Source: Aestuariispira insulae (lineage in GTDB: Bacteria; Pseudomonadota; Alphaproteobacteria; UBA8366; Aestuariispiraceae). Taken from it: a stretch of 64,000 bases of DNA. The notes under the pieces were generated by a model, which saw only the letters and a list, made by a program, of their open reading frames with translations, was not told the origin of the DNA and searched no databases. The translations under genes and the position numbers were made by a program. Location of the stretch: contig NZ_QRDW01000005.1 in NCBI RefSeq assembly GCF_003385955.1, forward strand, positions 248,001 to 312,000, read 5' to 3'. Shown one piece after another: positions 41,903 through 51,304 of the stretch (within the stretch, counting starts at the first letter, position 1; every line of letters starts with the position of its first letter).

Positions 41903-43189
41903 ATGGATAAGATTGCCATTCGCGGCGGCAAACGGCTGAACGGGACGATCCGGGTTGGGGGGGCGAAAAATGCGGCCCTGCCGCTGATGTGCGCGAGCCT
42001 GCTCACTGACGATGTGCTGACCCTCTCCAATTTGCCGCGTCTGGCGGATATCACCACATTGGCCAAGCTGTTGGTCCAGCATGGTGTGGCGCTGGACATG
42101 AACGGTGATGAAAGCTTCAAGGGCGAGGGCTGCCACGGCCTGACCGTCTCTCTGAATGCGGCCAATATCGAAAACACCACGGCCCCCTATGACCTGGTTC
42201 GTAAGATGCGCGCCTCAATCTTGGTGCTGGGACCGCTGCTGGCGCGGTTCGGCAATGCACGGGTGTCATTACCGGGTGGCTGTGCCATTGGCACGCGTCC
42301 GGTTGATCTGCATCTCAAGGGCCTGCAACAGCTGGGCGCAGAGATCGAACTGGACCAGGGCTATGTGGTCGCCAGCGCGCCCAATGGCCTGCACGGCGCG
42401 GAAGTGGTTTTCCCCTTTGTATCGGTTGGTGCGACGGAAAATCTGTTGATGGCGGCGGCGCTGGCCAAGGGGACAACCCGCCTGGTGAATGCGGCGCGCG
42501 AGCCGGAAGTGGTCGATCTGGCGGAATGCCTGGTGGCGATGGGGGCCAAGATCGATGGCATCGGGTCCGATACCCTGACCATCGAGGGAGTTGAGCGGCT
42601 GCATGGTGCGAAACATGCCGTGGTGGCCGATCGGATTGAAACCGCGAGCCTGATGATGGCGGCGGCAGCCACACGGGGCGAGGTCACCCTGCTGGGCGCA
42701 AGGCGGGACCATCTCGGCTCCGCAATTGAGGCTTTGGAAGCAGCCGGCATGGCGTTTGAGGATGTTGAGGGCGGCGTGCACAGCCGCTGTGACAATCTGA
42801 TTGGTGCCGATGTGATGACCGAACCCTATCCGGGCTTCCCGACTGACCTCCAAGCCCAGATCATGGCTCTGTTGGCTACTGCCGATGGGGCGTCCATGAT
42901 CACGGAATCGATTTTTGAAAACCGTTTCATGCATGTGCCGGAACTGATGCGCATGGGGGCGAATATCAACCTGCATGGCCGTTCTGCCATGGTGCGCGGT
43001 GTGGATCAGATGCATGGCGCACCCGTTATGGCGACCGATCTTCGCGCTTCCATGTCGCTGGTTATCGCTGGTTTGGCAGCGGAAGGGGAGACACTGGTGC
43101 AACGTGTGTATCATCTGGATCGCGGCTATGAGCGACTGGAAGCAAAACTGTCCGCCTGTGGGGCGGATATTGAGCGGATTTCAGAATAA
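41903..43189 (+). CDS. murA: UDP-N-acetylglucosamine 1-carboxyvinyltransferase MurA
   Basis: A 428-residue enzyme for the first committed step of peptidoglycan synthesis: transfer of enolpyruvate from PEP to UDP-GlcNAc. It opens [20 protein letters not shown] with the KNAALPLM motif. The catalytic cysteine loop is [15 protein letters not shown] near residue 118, and the C-terminal half has [17 protein letters not shown] and [13 protein letters not shown]. The cysteine makes it the fosfomycin-sensitive type. The DUF2948 gene follows by 27 bp, an arrangement common in alphaproteobacteria. Confidence 0.97.
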   Translation: MDKIAIRGGKRLNGTIRVGGAKNAALPLMCASLLTDDVLTLSNLPRLADITTLAKLLVQHGVALDMNGDESFKGEGCHGLTVSLNAANIENTTAPYDLVRKMRASILVLGPLLARFGNARVSLPGGCAIGTRPVDLHLKGLQQLGAEIELDQGYVVASAPNGLHGAEVVFPFVSVGATENLLMAAALAKGTTRLVNAAREPEVVDLAECLVAMGAKIDGIGSDTLTIEGVERLHGAKHAVVADRIETASLMMAAAATRGEVTLLGARRDHLGSAIEALEAAGMAFEDVEGGVHSRCDNLIGADVMTEPYPGFPTDLQAQIMALLATADGASMITESIFENRFMHVPELMRMGANINLHGRSAMVRGVDQMHGAPVMATDLRASMSLVIAGLAAEGETLVQRVYHLDRGYERLEAKLSACGADIERISE

Positions 43190-43216
43190 CCAAGGTGAAT
43201 GCAGGGATAACCGGAG

Positions 43217-43690
43217 ATGACAGCGGAACATAAACCAATCAGGCTGTTGGCAAAGGATCTGGAGGATATGACTGTCCTCTCCTCCATGCTGCAGGATGCG
43301 CTGGTCCCGCTCAGCGATGTTCAATATGCCGCCCAAGATCAGACCTTTATTTTGGTCCTGAACCGTTTCTGCTGGGAGGATGTGCGCGCAGGCAAGCACA
43401 CGGAGCCTTATCGCCGGGTGTTGTCGGGTCTGCGTTTTGACCATGTGCGCTCTGTGGCTTTCCGGGGGATTGACCGGAATGAGAATGACCGTGTGCTGGA
43501 ACTTCTGACCATTGCCTATTGCGATGGTGGGCCTGATGCGGACGGCAATTGCAACATTGTGCTGCATTTCTCTGGTGGCGGTGCCATCCGTCTGACCGTT
43601 TCCGGACTGGCCTGCGCCATGGAGGATATGGGCGAAAGCTGGCCGACCCGATGGAAGCCAGGCCATGAAAATGAAGGGACCGGCGGCTGA
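43217..43690 (+). CDS. DUF2948 family protein
   Basis: A 157-residue protein with the DUF2948 signature IRLLAKDLEDMTVLSSMLQD, LVLNRFCWED and a C-terminal ALHFSGGGAIRL-like region (LHFSGGGAIRLTVSGLACAMEDMG). The family is restricted mainly to alphaproteobacteria and is usually encoded right after murA, as here. It is soluble with no signal peptide. Its function is unknown; the conserved pairing suggests a link to peptidoglycan synthesis or simply an ancient operon. It is tail-to-tail with the MarR gene 4 bp away. Confidence 0.9.
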   Translation: MTAEHKPIRLLAKDLEDMTVLSSMLQDALVPLSDVQYAAQDQTFILVLNRFCWEDVRAGKHTEPYRRVLSGLRFDHVRSVAFRGIDRNENDRVLELLTIAYCDGGPDADGNCNIVLHFSGGGAIRLTVSGLACAMEDMGESWPTRWKPGHENEGTGG

Positions 43691-43694
43691 ATGA

Positions 43695-44147
43695 TCAGCC
43701 CAGTTGGTCCACCTGGCGGTGCAGTTTGTCGATGATCCGATCCAGGATTTCGGCTTCTTCCGGTTCCAGGCAGCCAATCAATGCCTTTTCCCAGCCAAGC
43801 GCCAAGGGAGAAATCTTGGCATAGATGCGTCGTCCTTTGCTGCTGAGTTTCAGGATGAGAAGGCGATTGTCCCGCGGGTCGGTCTCCCGGCTGATCAGAT
43901 CCCGTTCCAGCAGGCGTGCAACTGCCCGGCTAACCTTGGCCTTGTCCATGCTGCCGCGATCGGCGACCTGGTTTGACGAGAGCGGCGCATGCCGCCCCAA
44001 AATCGCCATGACCCGCCATTCCGGAATGCTCAGGCCGAACCTTTCCTGATAAATACCAGACAGCGCCTGGCTGACCCGGTTATCAAGAATGGAAAGCCGA
44101 TAGGGCAGGAAATTTTCCAGATGCAATTCTTCAGTTTTGTCGGGCAT
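43695..44147 (-). CDS. MarR family transcriptional regulator
   Basis: A 150-residue winged-helix regulator. The N-terminal dimer helix is followed by IPEWRVMAILGRHAPLSSNQ, the recognition helix region DKAKVSRAVARLLERDLI and the wing ETDPRDNRLLILKLS. MarR proteins bind palindromes as dimers and often respond to small aromatic ligands. A short perfect palindrome CACTCAAGAGTG at 44233-44244 lies in the divergent region about 86 bp upstream and may be the operator. The gene it controls is unknown; the divergent TerB-like gene is one candidate. Confidence 0.88.
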   Translation of the reverse strand: MPDKTEELHLENFLPYRLSILDNRVSQALSGIYQERFGLSIPEWRVMAILGRHAPLSSNQVADRGSMDKAKVSRAVARLLERDLISRETDPRDNRLLILKLSSKGRRIYAKISPLALGWEKALIGCLEPEEAEILDRIIDKLHRQVDQLG

Positions 44148-44350
44148 GGCGGGAATTTCCGTTTATTTGCTGCCGAAGGCGTTGGAGGGCGTCTGTCCGA
44201 ATCATAACGAGTCTAAGCAGCATTCTCCCTCACACTCAAGAGTGCGGCTGTTCGGCGCAGGGAACAGACGAAAAAATCACTGCGGGAAAAATCCAGTTCG
44301 GGTTATCCTTGGTGTCCGGTCCCGGTGAACAGCCGAACAGAGGTACGGCG

Positions 44351-44794
44351 ATGCTGATGGAACTTGTGGACGATCTGCGCCTGGCGCTGGAACGGTTGAA
44401 GCACCGACCGTTCCTGGAGGCTGCCATGGCAACTGCGGCTCTGGTCGCCCATTCTGACGGCGTGGTCCGGCTTTCGGAACGCACCCGTCTGGATGATATC
44501 CTGGAAACGCTCGATCTTTTGAAAATCTATGATGTCCATGATGCGGTGGATCTCTTTAACCGTTATGTGGACCGGTTGGAAACGGATGGCGGAGCGGCGG
44601 TTGAGGATGCACTCAATGATATTGCCCGGGTTTCCGAAAATCCGGAGGAAGCGGATCTGCTGGTCCGGGTTGGTATGGCTATTTCCTGTGCGGACGGTGA
44701 TTTCGAGGAAGGCGAACGGCGGATCCTGAAACAGATCTGCCTGACGTTGCATCTGCCCAGTGAAAACTATTTGGTTGCCGCCTGTTCCCGCTGA
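44351..44794 (+). CDS. TerB-like domain protein
   Basis: About 147 residues, all-helical and acidic, with the TerB/tellurite-resistance fold pattern of paired acidic helices: MATAALVAHSDGVVRLSE in the N-terminal half and VGMAISCADGDFEEGERRIL in the C-terminal half, both carrying the HSDG/CADGD-type metal-binding-like aspartates. TerB-domain proteins are cytoplasmic and linked to envelope stress, but this one stands alone. A longer frame from 44309 exists; the ATG at 44351 with a nearby AGAGGT ribosome site is preferred. No pathway is assigned. Confidence 0.75.
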   Translation: MLMELVDDLRLALERLKHRPFLEAAMATAALVAHSDGVVRLSERTRLDDILETLDLLKIYDVHDAVDLFNRYVDRLETDGGAAVEDALNDIARVSENPEEADLLVRVGMAISCADGDFEEGERRILKQICLTLHLPSENYLVAACSR

Positions 44795-44839
44795 CCGGTT
44801 TCTATTCCTTCATAAAGCTAGCCCGAGGAGGGACTTGCC

Positions 44840-45958
44840 ATGTTGGTTGGGGTGCCCAAGGAAATTAAGGTGCATGAATATCGTGTCGGCCTGGTGCCGG
44901 CCAATGTGCGTGAAATGGTGCTGCATGGGCATGCGGTTATTGTCGAGACCAAGGCCGGGGCCGGGATCGGAGTCCGCGACCGTGACTATGAAACAGCGGG
45001 TGCGACGATCGTCTCCAGCGCACGGGAGGTCTTTGAACGGGCCGACATGGTGATCAAGGTCAAGGAGCCGCAGCCCAGCGAATGTAAGATGTTGCGCCAG
45101 GGTCAGGTCCTGTTCACCTATCTGCACCTGGCTCCGGACCCACAACAGACCAGGTTGCTGATGGAATCGGGCGCCATCGCCATTGCCTATGAAACCGTCA
45201 CGGACAGCCGGGGGGGGCTGCCTCTGTTGGCCCCGATGAGCGAGGTCGCGGGGCGCATGTCGGTCCAGGCCGGCGCCCATTGTCTGGAGAAGGAGAAAGG
45301 TGGAAGGGGGGTGTTGCTGGGCGGTGTGCCGGGGGTGGCACCGGGCAAGGTGGTCATTTTGGGCGGTGGCGTTTCCGGCACCCATGCAGCGCGCATGGCC
45401 TTGGGGCTTGGGGCGCAGGTGACGGTTCTGGAAAAATCCCTGCCCAGGATCCAGCAGTTGGACGAGTTGTTCCAGGGGCGGCTGCGTACCGAATATTCAT
45501 CTGTCGATACGGTGGAACGCCGAGTGTGTGAGGCGGATCTGGTCATCGGTGCGGTTTTGGTGCCGGGGGCGGCGGCCCCCAAACTGATCGACCGATCCAT
45601 GCTCAAACAAATGCTTGATGGCTCGGTGGTGGTGGATATCGCCATCGATCAGGGCGGATGTCTGGAAACATCCCGGCCGACCACCCATGCGGAACCCACC
45701 TATATGGAAGAAGGGATTGTGCATTATTGTGTTGCCAATATGCCGGGTGCTGTCGCGCGCACATCAACATTGGCGCTGAATAACGCCACATTGCCATTTG
45801 CGCTGCAATTGGCGGATTTGGGCTACCGCCGCGCGCTGGCGGAAAACAGCCATCTTCGCGCGGGGCTGAATGTGCATGAAGGGCGGGTGACATACCGGGC
45901 TGTGGCCGAAGCGCTTGATTGTGCCTATGTGCCGGCGGAAGAGGCACTAGGTCTTTGA
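44840..45958 (+). CDS. ald: Alanine dehydrogenase
   Basis: A 372-residue NAD-dependent L-alanine dehydrogenase (reversible deamination to pyruvate and ammonia). It opens [20 protein letters not shown]. Substrate-site lysine and histidine are in KVKEPQPSE and the YLHLAP region, [18 protein letters not shown] follows, and the NAD fold is [31 protein letters not shown] ribosome site precedes the ATG. The last 12 bases overlap the end of the convergent GntR regulator gene. The role is alanine catabolism or nitrogen assimilation. Confidence 0.94.
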   Translation: MLVGVPKEIKVHEYRVGLVPANVREMVLHGHAVIVETKAGAGIGVRDRDYETAGATIVSSAREVFERADMVIKVKEPQPSECKMLRQGQVLFTYLHLAPDPQQTRLLMESGAIAIAYETVTDSRGGLPLLAPMSEVAGRMSVQAGAHCLEKEKGGRGVLLGGVPGVAPGKVVILGGGVSGTHAARMALGLGAQVTVLEKSLPRIQQLDELFQGRLRTEYSSVDTVERRVCEADLVIGAVLVPGAAAPKLIDRSMLKQMLDGSVVVDIAIDQGGCLETSRPTTHAEPTYMEEGIVHYCVANMPGAVARTSTLALNNATLPFALQLADLGYRRALAENSHLRAGLNVHEGRVTYRAVAEALDCAYVPAEEALGL

Positions 45959-46633
45959 ACTCAAGCCATCCATGATTCGGCTGACCGACAGGCTGGCGGC
46001 GGTTATATGGCGGCTCATGGCCTGATGGGCGGCATCGCCGTCGCGGCGTCGGATGGCCGCCAGGATTTCCTCATGTTCACGCTGGCTCTGCGCCAGCCGA
46101 TCCGGGCCGGTTTCCGGTTTGGAAAACTGCGCGTTGCGATAAGGGCTGGTGCGCAGGCGGAGGATATTGGCCATCTCCATCAGGCTTTCATTATGCGCGC
46201 CTTCGAATATGGCCTTGTGAAAAGCAAGGTTCATCCGGGCATAACCGGCAGCATCGCCTTGCTCGGCCAGTCGTTGGCCCTCCCTGACCAGCCCCTCCAG
46301 ATGCCCCAACTCCATCAGGCTCATCCGACCGGCGGCATGTCTGGCGCAGATCGCCTCCAATTCCCCCATAGCCTCGAACAGGTCCATGATTTCACGCTGG
46401 CTCAGGCTTTTGACAAAGGCGCCGCGCCTGGGTTTGATTTCCAGAAGGCCGGAAGCGGCCAACTGTTGCAGGGCTTCCCGGACCGGAGTACGCGACAGGC
46501 CGAAACGGTTGGCGATCTGTTGTTCATCCAAACGGTGGCCTGGGGGCAGCTCGCCGCTCAAAATCTGATCGGTCAGGGTCTGGCGGATATGATCACCCGG
46601 TTTTTCCGAAGACATGATTTCTGGTCCGGTCAA
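45947..46633 (-). CDS. GntR family regulator, FCD (FadR-like) type
   Basis: A 228-residue regulator. The N-terminal winged helix includes RLDEQQIANRFGLSRTPVREAL and RRGAFVKSL. The C-terminal all-helical FCD ligand domain has MGELEAICARHAA and NLAFHKAIFEGAHN with metal-ligand-like histidines. It is the last gene of the TauE/SafE - gamma-glutamyltransferase operon and overlaps the preceding gene by 4 bp using a TTG start; an ATG at 46615 is an alternative. It probably controls this operon in response to an amino-acid-like or carboxylic effector. Confidence 0.88.
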   Translation of the reverse strand: MTGPEIMSSEKPGDHIRQTLTDQILSGELPPGHRLDEQQIANRFGLSRTPVREALQQLAASGLLEIKPRRGAFVKSLSQREIMDLFEAMGELEAICARHAAGRMSLMELGHLEGLVREGQRLAEQGDAAGYARMNLAFHKAIFEGAHNESLMEMANILRLRTSPYRNAQFSKPETGPDRLAQSQREHEEILAAIRRRDGDAAHQAMSRHITAASLSVSRIMDGLSSKT

Positions 46634-48237
46634 TAGCCCATGGCGCAGCCGTCTTTGCGCGGATCAGACCCGGCGGTCAGCACCCCTTGCGCCCAGTCGA
46701 TCCAGATGGCCTGGCTGCCGCCGATGGGGCGCTTGGCCACTTCGATTTCATGGCCAAGGGTTTTAAGGGCAAGGATGATCTCTTCCGGCACAGTCTCTTC
46801 CACCTCGGTGATATCGGAATAGGGGTCGGTAAAGAACCGCGGTGCATCCATGGCTTGCTGGATATCGAGGCCGAAATCCAGCAACCGTGTCAGGAATTGC
46901 ATATGGCCGAAGGCCTGATATTGGCCACCCATCACGCCAAAGGGCATGACGATCCGCCCGCCCTTGGCCAACATGCCGGGAATAATGGTGTGCAGCGGCC
47001 GCTTGCCGCCTTCGATACAGTTGGGATGGTCCGGATCCAGGGTAAAACCCTGGCCACGATTTTGCAGCATGATCCCGGATTTTGGCGCCATCAGGACGCT
47101 GCCGAAGGTTTCAAAGACGGTATTGATGAAGCTGCAGCAGTTCCGGTCTTCGTCCACAACAGTGATGTAGACGGTGCTTTGATGGTTGGGCGCGGTGAAT
47201 TTCGGCATCGGCCGGTTGCTGTGGGCGGGATTGATGCTGGTTCGCAATTCATCGATATGGGTGTCGGACAGCATCCAGTCGAGCGGCATGTCTTTCTTTG
47301 CAGTGTCACAGAGGAAAAAATTGCGGTCCTGATAGGCCAGGCGACCGGCCTCGATCTCCTGATGCATGCGCTCCAGTGTGATTGGATCGGTGCCTTTCAG
47401 GTCCTCGGCACTGTCAAAGCCATCCATGATCTTCATCAGCATCAGGGCGATCACGCCTTGGCCGTTGGGCGGGCATTCATAAAGGGTATGGCCTCGGTAG
47501 TCGGTCTGGATCGGGGTGACATATTCACCTGTGGCTATTTTAAAATCCTCCATCGTGTGGAGGCCACCCAATTCCTGGAGGTAGGAGACGATATCCCTGG
47601 CAATCTCGCCTGTGTAAAAGGCATCCCGGCCTTCGGTCGCGATTTTTTCCAGGCTGTCGGCGAGTGCCTTTTGGTGATGCAGACTACCTTCCGTCGGTGT
47701 CTTGCCGTCTTTAAGAAAGACTCGGGCGGCATTCTTGCTTTTTGCCAGTCGCTCAGTCTGGCTTTCCATGTCGACCGCCACGCGTGAGGTGATGGGATAT
47801 CCGTTTCGGGCATAATCGATGGCGGGTTGCAGGATTTCGCCAAGGCTCAAGCGGCCATGATCGCGCACCAGCCGGTCCCAGGCATCGACCGCGCCGGGGA
47901 TGGTTACCGAATGGGGCGATTGGCGCGGGATTTCGGCAATGCCATGTTCCTTGAACCAATCCGCATTGGCGGCCAGGGGCGCGCGCCCGGACCCGTTATA
48001 GGCAACAAGGTCGGTGCTGCCGCCTTTGGAATAAAGGCAGAAACAATCGCCGCCGATTCCCGTGGAGCCTGGCTCGACCACACATTGCACCGCCGAGGCC
48101 GCCACAGCGGCATCCAGGGCGTTGCCGCCTTTTTTTAGAATATCCAGGGCCGCCTGGGTCGATAGGGGGTGCGAGGTGCTGGCCATCGCGTTGGGGCTTC
48201 TGACAGGCGAGCGGCCGGGGAGCTGGAGATTTCTCAT
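46630..48237 (-). CDS. Gamma-glutamyltransferase family protein (YwrD-type)
   Basis: A 535-residue Ntn-hydrolase of the gamma-glutamyltransferase superfamily. It has ASTSHPLSTQAALDILKKGG at the N-terminus and the autocleavage/nucleophile region NHQSTVYITVVDEDRN near residue 350, where the threonine after the serine would be the catalytic residue. PNCIEGGKRPLHTIIPGM follows. STVYITVVD rather than TTHYSVVD points to the YwrD branch. No signal peptide is present, so it is cytoplasmic, unlike classical glutathione-degrading Ggt. It is encoded with a TauE/SafE permease upstream (13 bp) and a GntR regulator downstream. The substrate may be a gamma-glutamyl or N-acyl amino compound; unproven. Confidence 0.85.
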   Translation of the reverse strand: MRNLQLPGRSPVRSPNAMASTSHPLSTQAALDILKKGGNALDAAVAASAVQCVVEPGSTGIGGDCFCLYSKGGSTDLVAYNGSGRAPLAANADWFKEHGIAEIPRQSPHSVTIPGAVDAWDRLVRDHGRLSLGEILQPAIDYARNGYPITSRVAVDMESQTERLAKSKNAARVFLKDGKTPTEGSLHHQKALADSLEKIATEGRDAFYTGEIARDIVSYLQELGGLHTMEDFKIATGEYVTPIQTDYRGHTLYECPPNGQGVIALMLMKIMDGFDSAEDLKGTDPITLERMHQEIEAGRLAYQDRNFFLCDTAKKDMPLDWMLSDTHIDELRTSINPAHSNRPMPKFTAPNHQSTVYITVVDEDRNCCSFINTVFETFGSVLMAPKSGIMLQNRGQGFTLDPDHPNCIEGGKRPLHTIIPGMLAKGGRIVMPFGVMGGQYQAFGHMQFLTRLLDFGLDIQQAMDAPRFFTDPYSDITEVEETVPEEIILALKTLGHEIEVAKRPIGGSQAIWIDWAQGVLTAGSDPRKDGCAMGY

Positions 48238-48250
48238 GGACTAAGGATCC

Positions 48251-49087
48251 TCAGACGGTGAAGGCTGAATAGAGCATACGGCTGGCGGTGATGGCGAGGA
48301 AGAGGGCAAATGCCCGTTTCAAGCCTTTTGGGTCCAGACTATGGGCCAGTCTGGCGCCGAATGGGGCAAATAGAACCGTTATGGGGAAAATGATCACAGC
48401 GGCGGCTACATTCAGATAACCAAAACTCAGGGGCGGGCGGTTTTCAACCCCGACCCCGGCCCAGATGAAGCCGATAACGGCAGGCAGGGCGATCATCAAT
48501 CCAATGGCGGATGCGGTGCCGACGGCACGATGGATGGGAAAGGAAAAGGCGGTCAGGGTCGGCACGGAAAAAGTGCCGCCGCCAATGCCCATGAGAGAGG
48601 AGAAATAGCCGATGATCCCGGCGATCGATCCATGGGCCAAGGGGCTTTCCGGCAGGTCATCGCGGATTTTTAATGGCTTGGGCAGGACCATGTTGACCGA
48701 TACGGCCAGTGCAAAAAAACCGAAGATGAATTTCAATCCAGCGGCATCAATGAATTTGGACGAAATACCGCCGAGAGCGGCGCCGATAACGATCATCGGC
48801 CCCCACCGTTTCAACAGGTCGATGTCAACCGCACCTTTCTTGGCGTGGGCCCGCATGGAGGATATGGAAGTCGGAATAATGGTGGCCAGCGACGTGCCGA
48901 CCGCCAGATGCATGATCAGGGCGGGGTCATAGCCGAGAAAACCCAGCAGCCAGAACAGGACCGGCACAATGACAATGCCACCGCCGACGCCCAGCAGCCC
49001 GGCCAAGGTTCCGGCAATAGCGCCGGTCACCAAAAGGCCTACAGCGGAGAGGGCTATTATATGAAGCGGAAAATCAGGAGCGGGCAT
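48251..49087 (-). CDS. TauE/SafE family membrane permease
   Basis: About 278 residues and eight hydrophobic segments in two homologous halves. The glycine-rich motif is AGLLGVGGGIVIVPVLFWLLG in the first half and LMGIGGGTFSVPTL in the second, as in TauE/SafE anion exporters (sulfite, sulfoacetate, other organic anions). The frame extends to 49225, but the ATG at 49087 matches the family. It is the first gene of an operon with the gamma-glutamyltransferase and GntR genes, so it may import or export a sulfur- or carboxylate-containing compound linked to that enzyme. Confidence 0.85.
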   Translation of the reverse strand: MPAPDFPLHIIALSAVGLLVTGAIAGTLAGLLGVGGGIVIVPVLFWLLGFLGYDPALIMHLAVGTSLATIIPTSISSMRAHAKKGAVDIDLLKRWGPMIVIGAALGGISSKFIDAAGLKFIFGFFALAVSVNMVLPKPLKIRDDLPESPLAHGSIAGIIGYFSSLMGIGGGTFSVPTLTAFSFPIHRAVGTASAIGLMIALPAVIGFIWAGVGVENRPPLSFGYLNVAAAVIIFPITVLFAPFGARLAHSLDPKGLKRAFALFLAITASRMLYSAFTV

Positions 49088-49208
49088 GATCAAATCCAAC
49101 AGCCAATGATGTAAACTCAAATTGTATACAAAAAATAAATATTGCATGCAAATTTGAAGATGGCCCGGATAACGGTTTTTTAAGAGGGGGGAGCGTAATC
49201 TCTCCCCT

Positions 49209-49934
49209 ATGGTGCGGCGTTTCAAACAGATTTGGGTGATGGTTCTGCAGATGGCCTTCCCGTTTGTTTCTCCGGTAGCGGGGGAACCACTGTTGCTGGT
49301 GACAGAAGAGTATCCGCCTATGAATTATCGAGGCCCGGACGGCGTGGTTACTGGCCGGGCGACGGAGTTATTGCGGGTTGTCGCAGCGAAAGCCGGGATC
49401 GAATATGAGATTCGGGTGCTGCCCTGGAAACGGGCCTATCATATGGCGTTGCATGATAAAGGGGTCTGTGTGTATTCCACCTGGCGCACCGAGGAGCGTG
49501 AGAAGCTATTCCAGTGGATCGGGCCGCTGGCATTGGATGCCTGGTCCTTTTTTGCCAGAAAGGAACAAAGGCTGGAGATTGGCAGTTTAACCGATACCTT
49601 TCAGTATAATGTCGGTGCAGTGGAGGGCTGGGGCGTTACTCAATATCTGGTGGAGCAGGGCCATCCCAGCCTGGATAAGGTGGCAAAGGATGATACGACG
49701 AATCTGCGCAAACTTTTGCTGGGCCGCATCGACCTCTGGGTGACCGGCAGGATCATCGCCGAAGAATTGTTGGCCAAGCAACAGATCCGTAGCGTGGAAG
49801 AGGTGTATTTTTTGCGGGAAGTTGAGCTGTCTGTGGCTTGCAACATTCACAATGACCCGGACAAGATGAAGCGTCTGCAATTTACATTGGATTTAGTCCG
49901 TCAGGAACAGGCCGGCGAAGCGTCGCCAAACTAG
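49209..49934 (+). CDS. Periplasmic solute-binding protein, family 3-like
   Basis: A 241-residue exported protein. The signal peptide-like start is MVRRFKQIWVMVLQMAFPF, cut near VAG-EP. The remainder follows the amino-acid-binding-protein fold: LLLVTEEYPPMNYRGPDGVV, ATELLRVVAAKAGIEYEIRV, PWKRAYHMALHDKGVCVYST. No ABC permease or ATPase is adjacent, so it may be an orphan binding protein or sensor. It is divergent from the TauE/SafE operon with about 120 bp between. The ligand is unknown. Confidence 0.8.
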   Translation: MVRRFKQIWVMVLQMAFPFVSPVAGEPLLLVTEEYPPMNYRGPDGVVTGRATELLRVVAAKAGIEYEIRVLPWKRAYHMALHDKGVCVYSTWRTEEREKLFQWIGPLALDAWSFFARKEQRLEIGSLTDTFQYNVGAVEGWGVTQYLVEQGHPSLDKVAKDDTTNLRKLLLGRIDLWVTGRIIAEELLAKQQIRSVEEVYFLREVELSVACNIHNDPDKMKRLQFTLDLVRQEQAGEASPN

Positions 49935-49981
49935 TCAGCCGATTCATAAATGTCTATTCCTCTGAAGGCTGGATAGAACTG

Positions 49982-50584
49982 TTATTTCCCAAGACCGGTG
50001 ACCAACGTCCGGATGGCCTTCTCGCAGTTTTTGATTGTGCCTGCACGGTCTTTTGCGTCGGCCAAATGCAGGACGCAGGCATCCAAGGCCCCGGAAAACA
50101 GATGGGCCATTTCCTCAACCGGAAAATCACGCATGTCTCCTGCGGCCTGGGCAGCTGAAAAACCGTCGATTAGGGATTGAACGCCGTTGTTACGGTCCGC
50201 TTCCCGCCATTGGTCCGTACCCATGACGCTTGGCCCTTCGGTCAGGACAATGCGCAGATAATCCGGCCTTGCGGCGGCTTCCACATAGACCATGGCGCCT
50301 TCGATCAGGCCGTTGACCAGATCATCTGCGGCAAGGGCGACCTTCTCGATCTCGCTATAGATTTCCGCCTGCATTTCATTCAGCAGATCCCGGAACAGGG
50401 CCTCTTTATCCGCATATTGGTGATAAAGCGCGCCGCGGCTGACCCCGGCTGCTTTGGCAATTGCCGGGGTGGAGGCCTTCATATAGCCGACTTCCGTAAA
50501 AATAGAGCGTGCCGCAGAGAGCAGTTTTCTGCGGGTTTCAAGCGAGCGGCGGGCGTGGCCGTCCAAGGATTCTTCCGGTTTCAT
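49982..50584 (-). CDS. TetR family transcriptional regulator
   Basis: A 200-residue repressor-type protein. The N-terminal helix-turn-helix reads TPAIAKAAGVSRGALYHQYADKE... with the recognition helix RGALYHQY, and a helical ligand domain follows. It is divergent from an exported VOC-domain protein gene. The 112-bp gap contains two matching operator-like palindromes (50601-50617 and 50634-50650), which strongly suggests that it represses both itself and the VOC gene. The ligand is unknown. Confidence 0.9.
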   Translation of the reverse strand: MKPEESLDGHARRSLETRRKLLSAARSIFTEVGYMKASTPAIAKAAGVSRGALYHQYADKEALFRDLLNEMQAEIYSEIEKVALAADDLVNGLIEGAMVYVEAAARPDYLRIVLTEGPSVMGTDQWREADRNNGVQSLIDGFSAAQAAGDMRDFPVEEMAHLFSGALDACVLHLADAKDRAGTIKNCEKAIRTLVTGLGK

Positions 50585-50600
50585 TCAATTTCCTATTTAC

Positions 50601-50650
50601 AAACAGTCTGTCTGTTTTATATATTCAAAATACAAACACACTGTATGTTT
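50601..50650. promoter_or_regulatory. Two operator palindromes between TetR and VOC genes
   Basis: AAACAGTCTGTCTGTTT (50601-50617) and AAACACACTGTATGTTT (50634-50650) share AAACA-N7-TGTTT. Their centres are 33 bp apart, about three helical turns, so two TetR dimers could sit on the same face of the DNA. Confidence 0.75.
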
Positions 50651-50696
50651 TTAATTTTGTTCCGTCAAATCCATCTGTCGCGAAAGGGGGAAGCTT

Positions 50697-51230
50697 ATGC
50701 GCACCATTTTGAAACCCGCCGCCCTTTGCCTTGTTGCCGTTTTATCCGGCAGCGGCTTGGCGGCCGCAGAAATGACAACCAACAGCGAACCAGGGAAACA
50801 GACCATGCAGATCAACAGTTATTATCCGGTTCTGGCGGTTGAAGATGTCACCGCCACAGGCCAATTCTATCGTGAGGCTTTCGGTTTCGTGCCGGCCTTT
50901 GAAAATGACTGGTATATTCATCTTACCCATCCGGAAAATCCGTCGGTCAATCTGGCGATTTTGCAGGCGGGCCACGAAACCATTCCGGGGGCAAACCCGA
51001 ACCGCGCCCAGGGTTTGTTGATCAATTTCGAAGTGGCCGATGTGGATGCGCTTTATGCACGTTTTCAGGAAATGGGGCTGACCATTTTGCAGCCGTTGCG
51101 TGATGAGGCATTCGGCCAGCGCCATTTCATCATGGCCGACCCCAACGGGGTGATGGTGGATGTTATTACACCAATCCCGCCCAGCGCGGAATTTACCGCA
51201 CAATACAGTCCTGAGGCACTGCCCAATTAA
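50697..51230 (+). CDS. Exported VOC (glyoxalase/bleomycin resistance-like) domain protein
   Basis: A 177-residue protein. It starts with a signal peptide ([20 protein letters not shown], cut near LAAA-EM), supported by a good GGGGGAA ribosome site upstream of the ATG at 50697. One VOC domain follows: [20 protein letters not shown] and [18 protein letters not shown], the latter with a metal-ligand-like pattern. Most VOC proteins are cytoplasmic, so export is unusual. An internal start (MTTNSEPGK) would give a cytosolic form. It is controlled, by inference, through the TetR operators upstream. Its ligand is unknown. Confidence 0.8.
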   Translation: MRTILKPAALCLVAVLSGSGLAAAEMTTNSEPGKQTMQINSYYPVLAVEDVTATGQFYREAFGFVPAFENDWYIHLTHPENPSVNLAILQAGHETIPGANPNRAQGLLINFEVADVDALYARFQEMGLTILQPLRDEAFGQRHFIMADPNGVMVDVITPIPPSAEFTAQYSPEALPN

Positions 51231-51236
51231 AAGAAG

Positions 51237-51268
51237 GAGAGCCGCCGGTCTTGGAACTGGCGGCTCTC
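51237..51268. terminator. Hairpin between VOC and M48 protease genes
   Basis: 10-bp stem GAGAGCCGCC / GGCGGCTCTC with a 12-nt loop between two convergent genes; only a weak T-rich tail. Confidence 0.6.
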
Positions 51269-51304
51269 ATCATTTCATCGACCCTTGCGCACTTTGTCCA
51301 GGTT

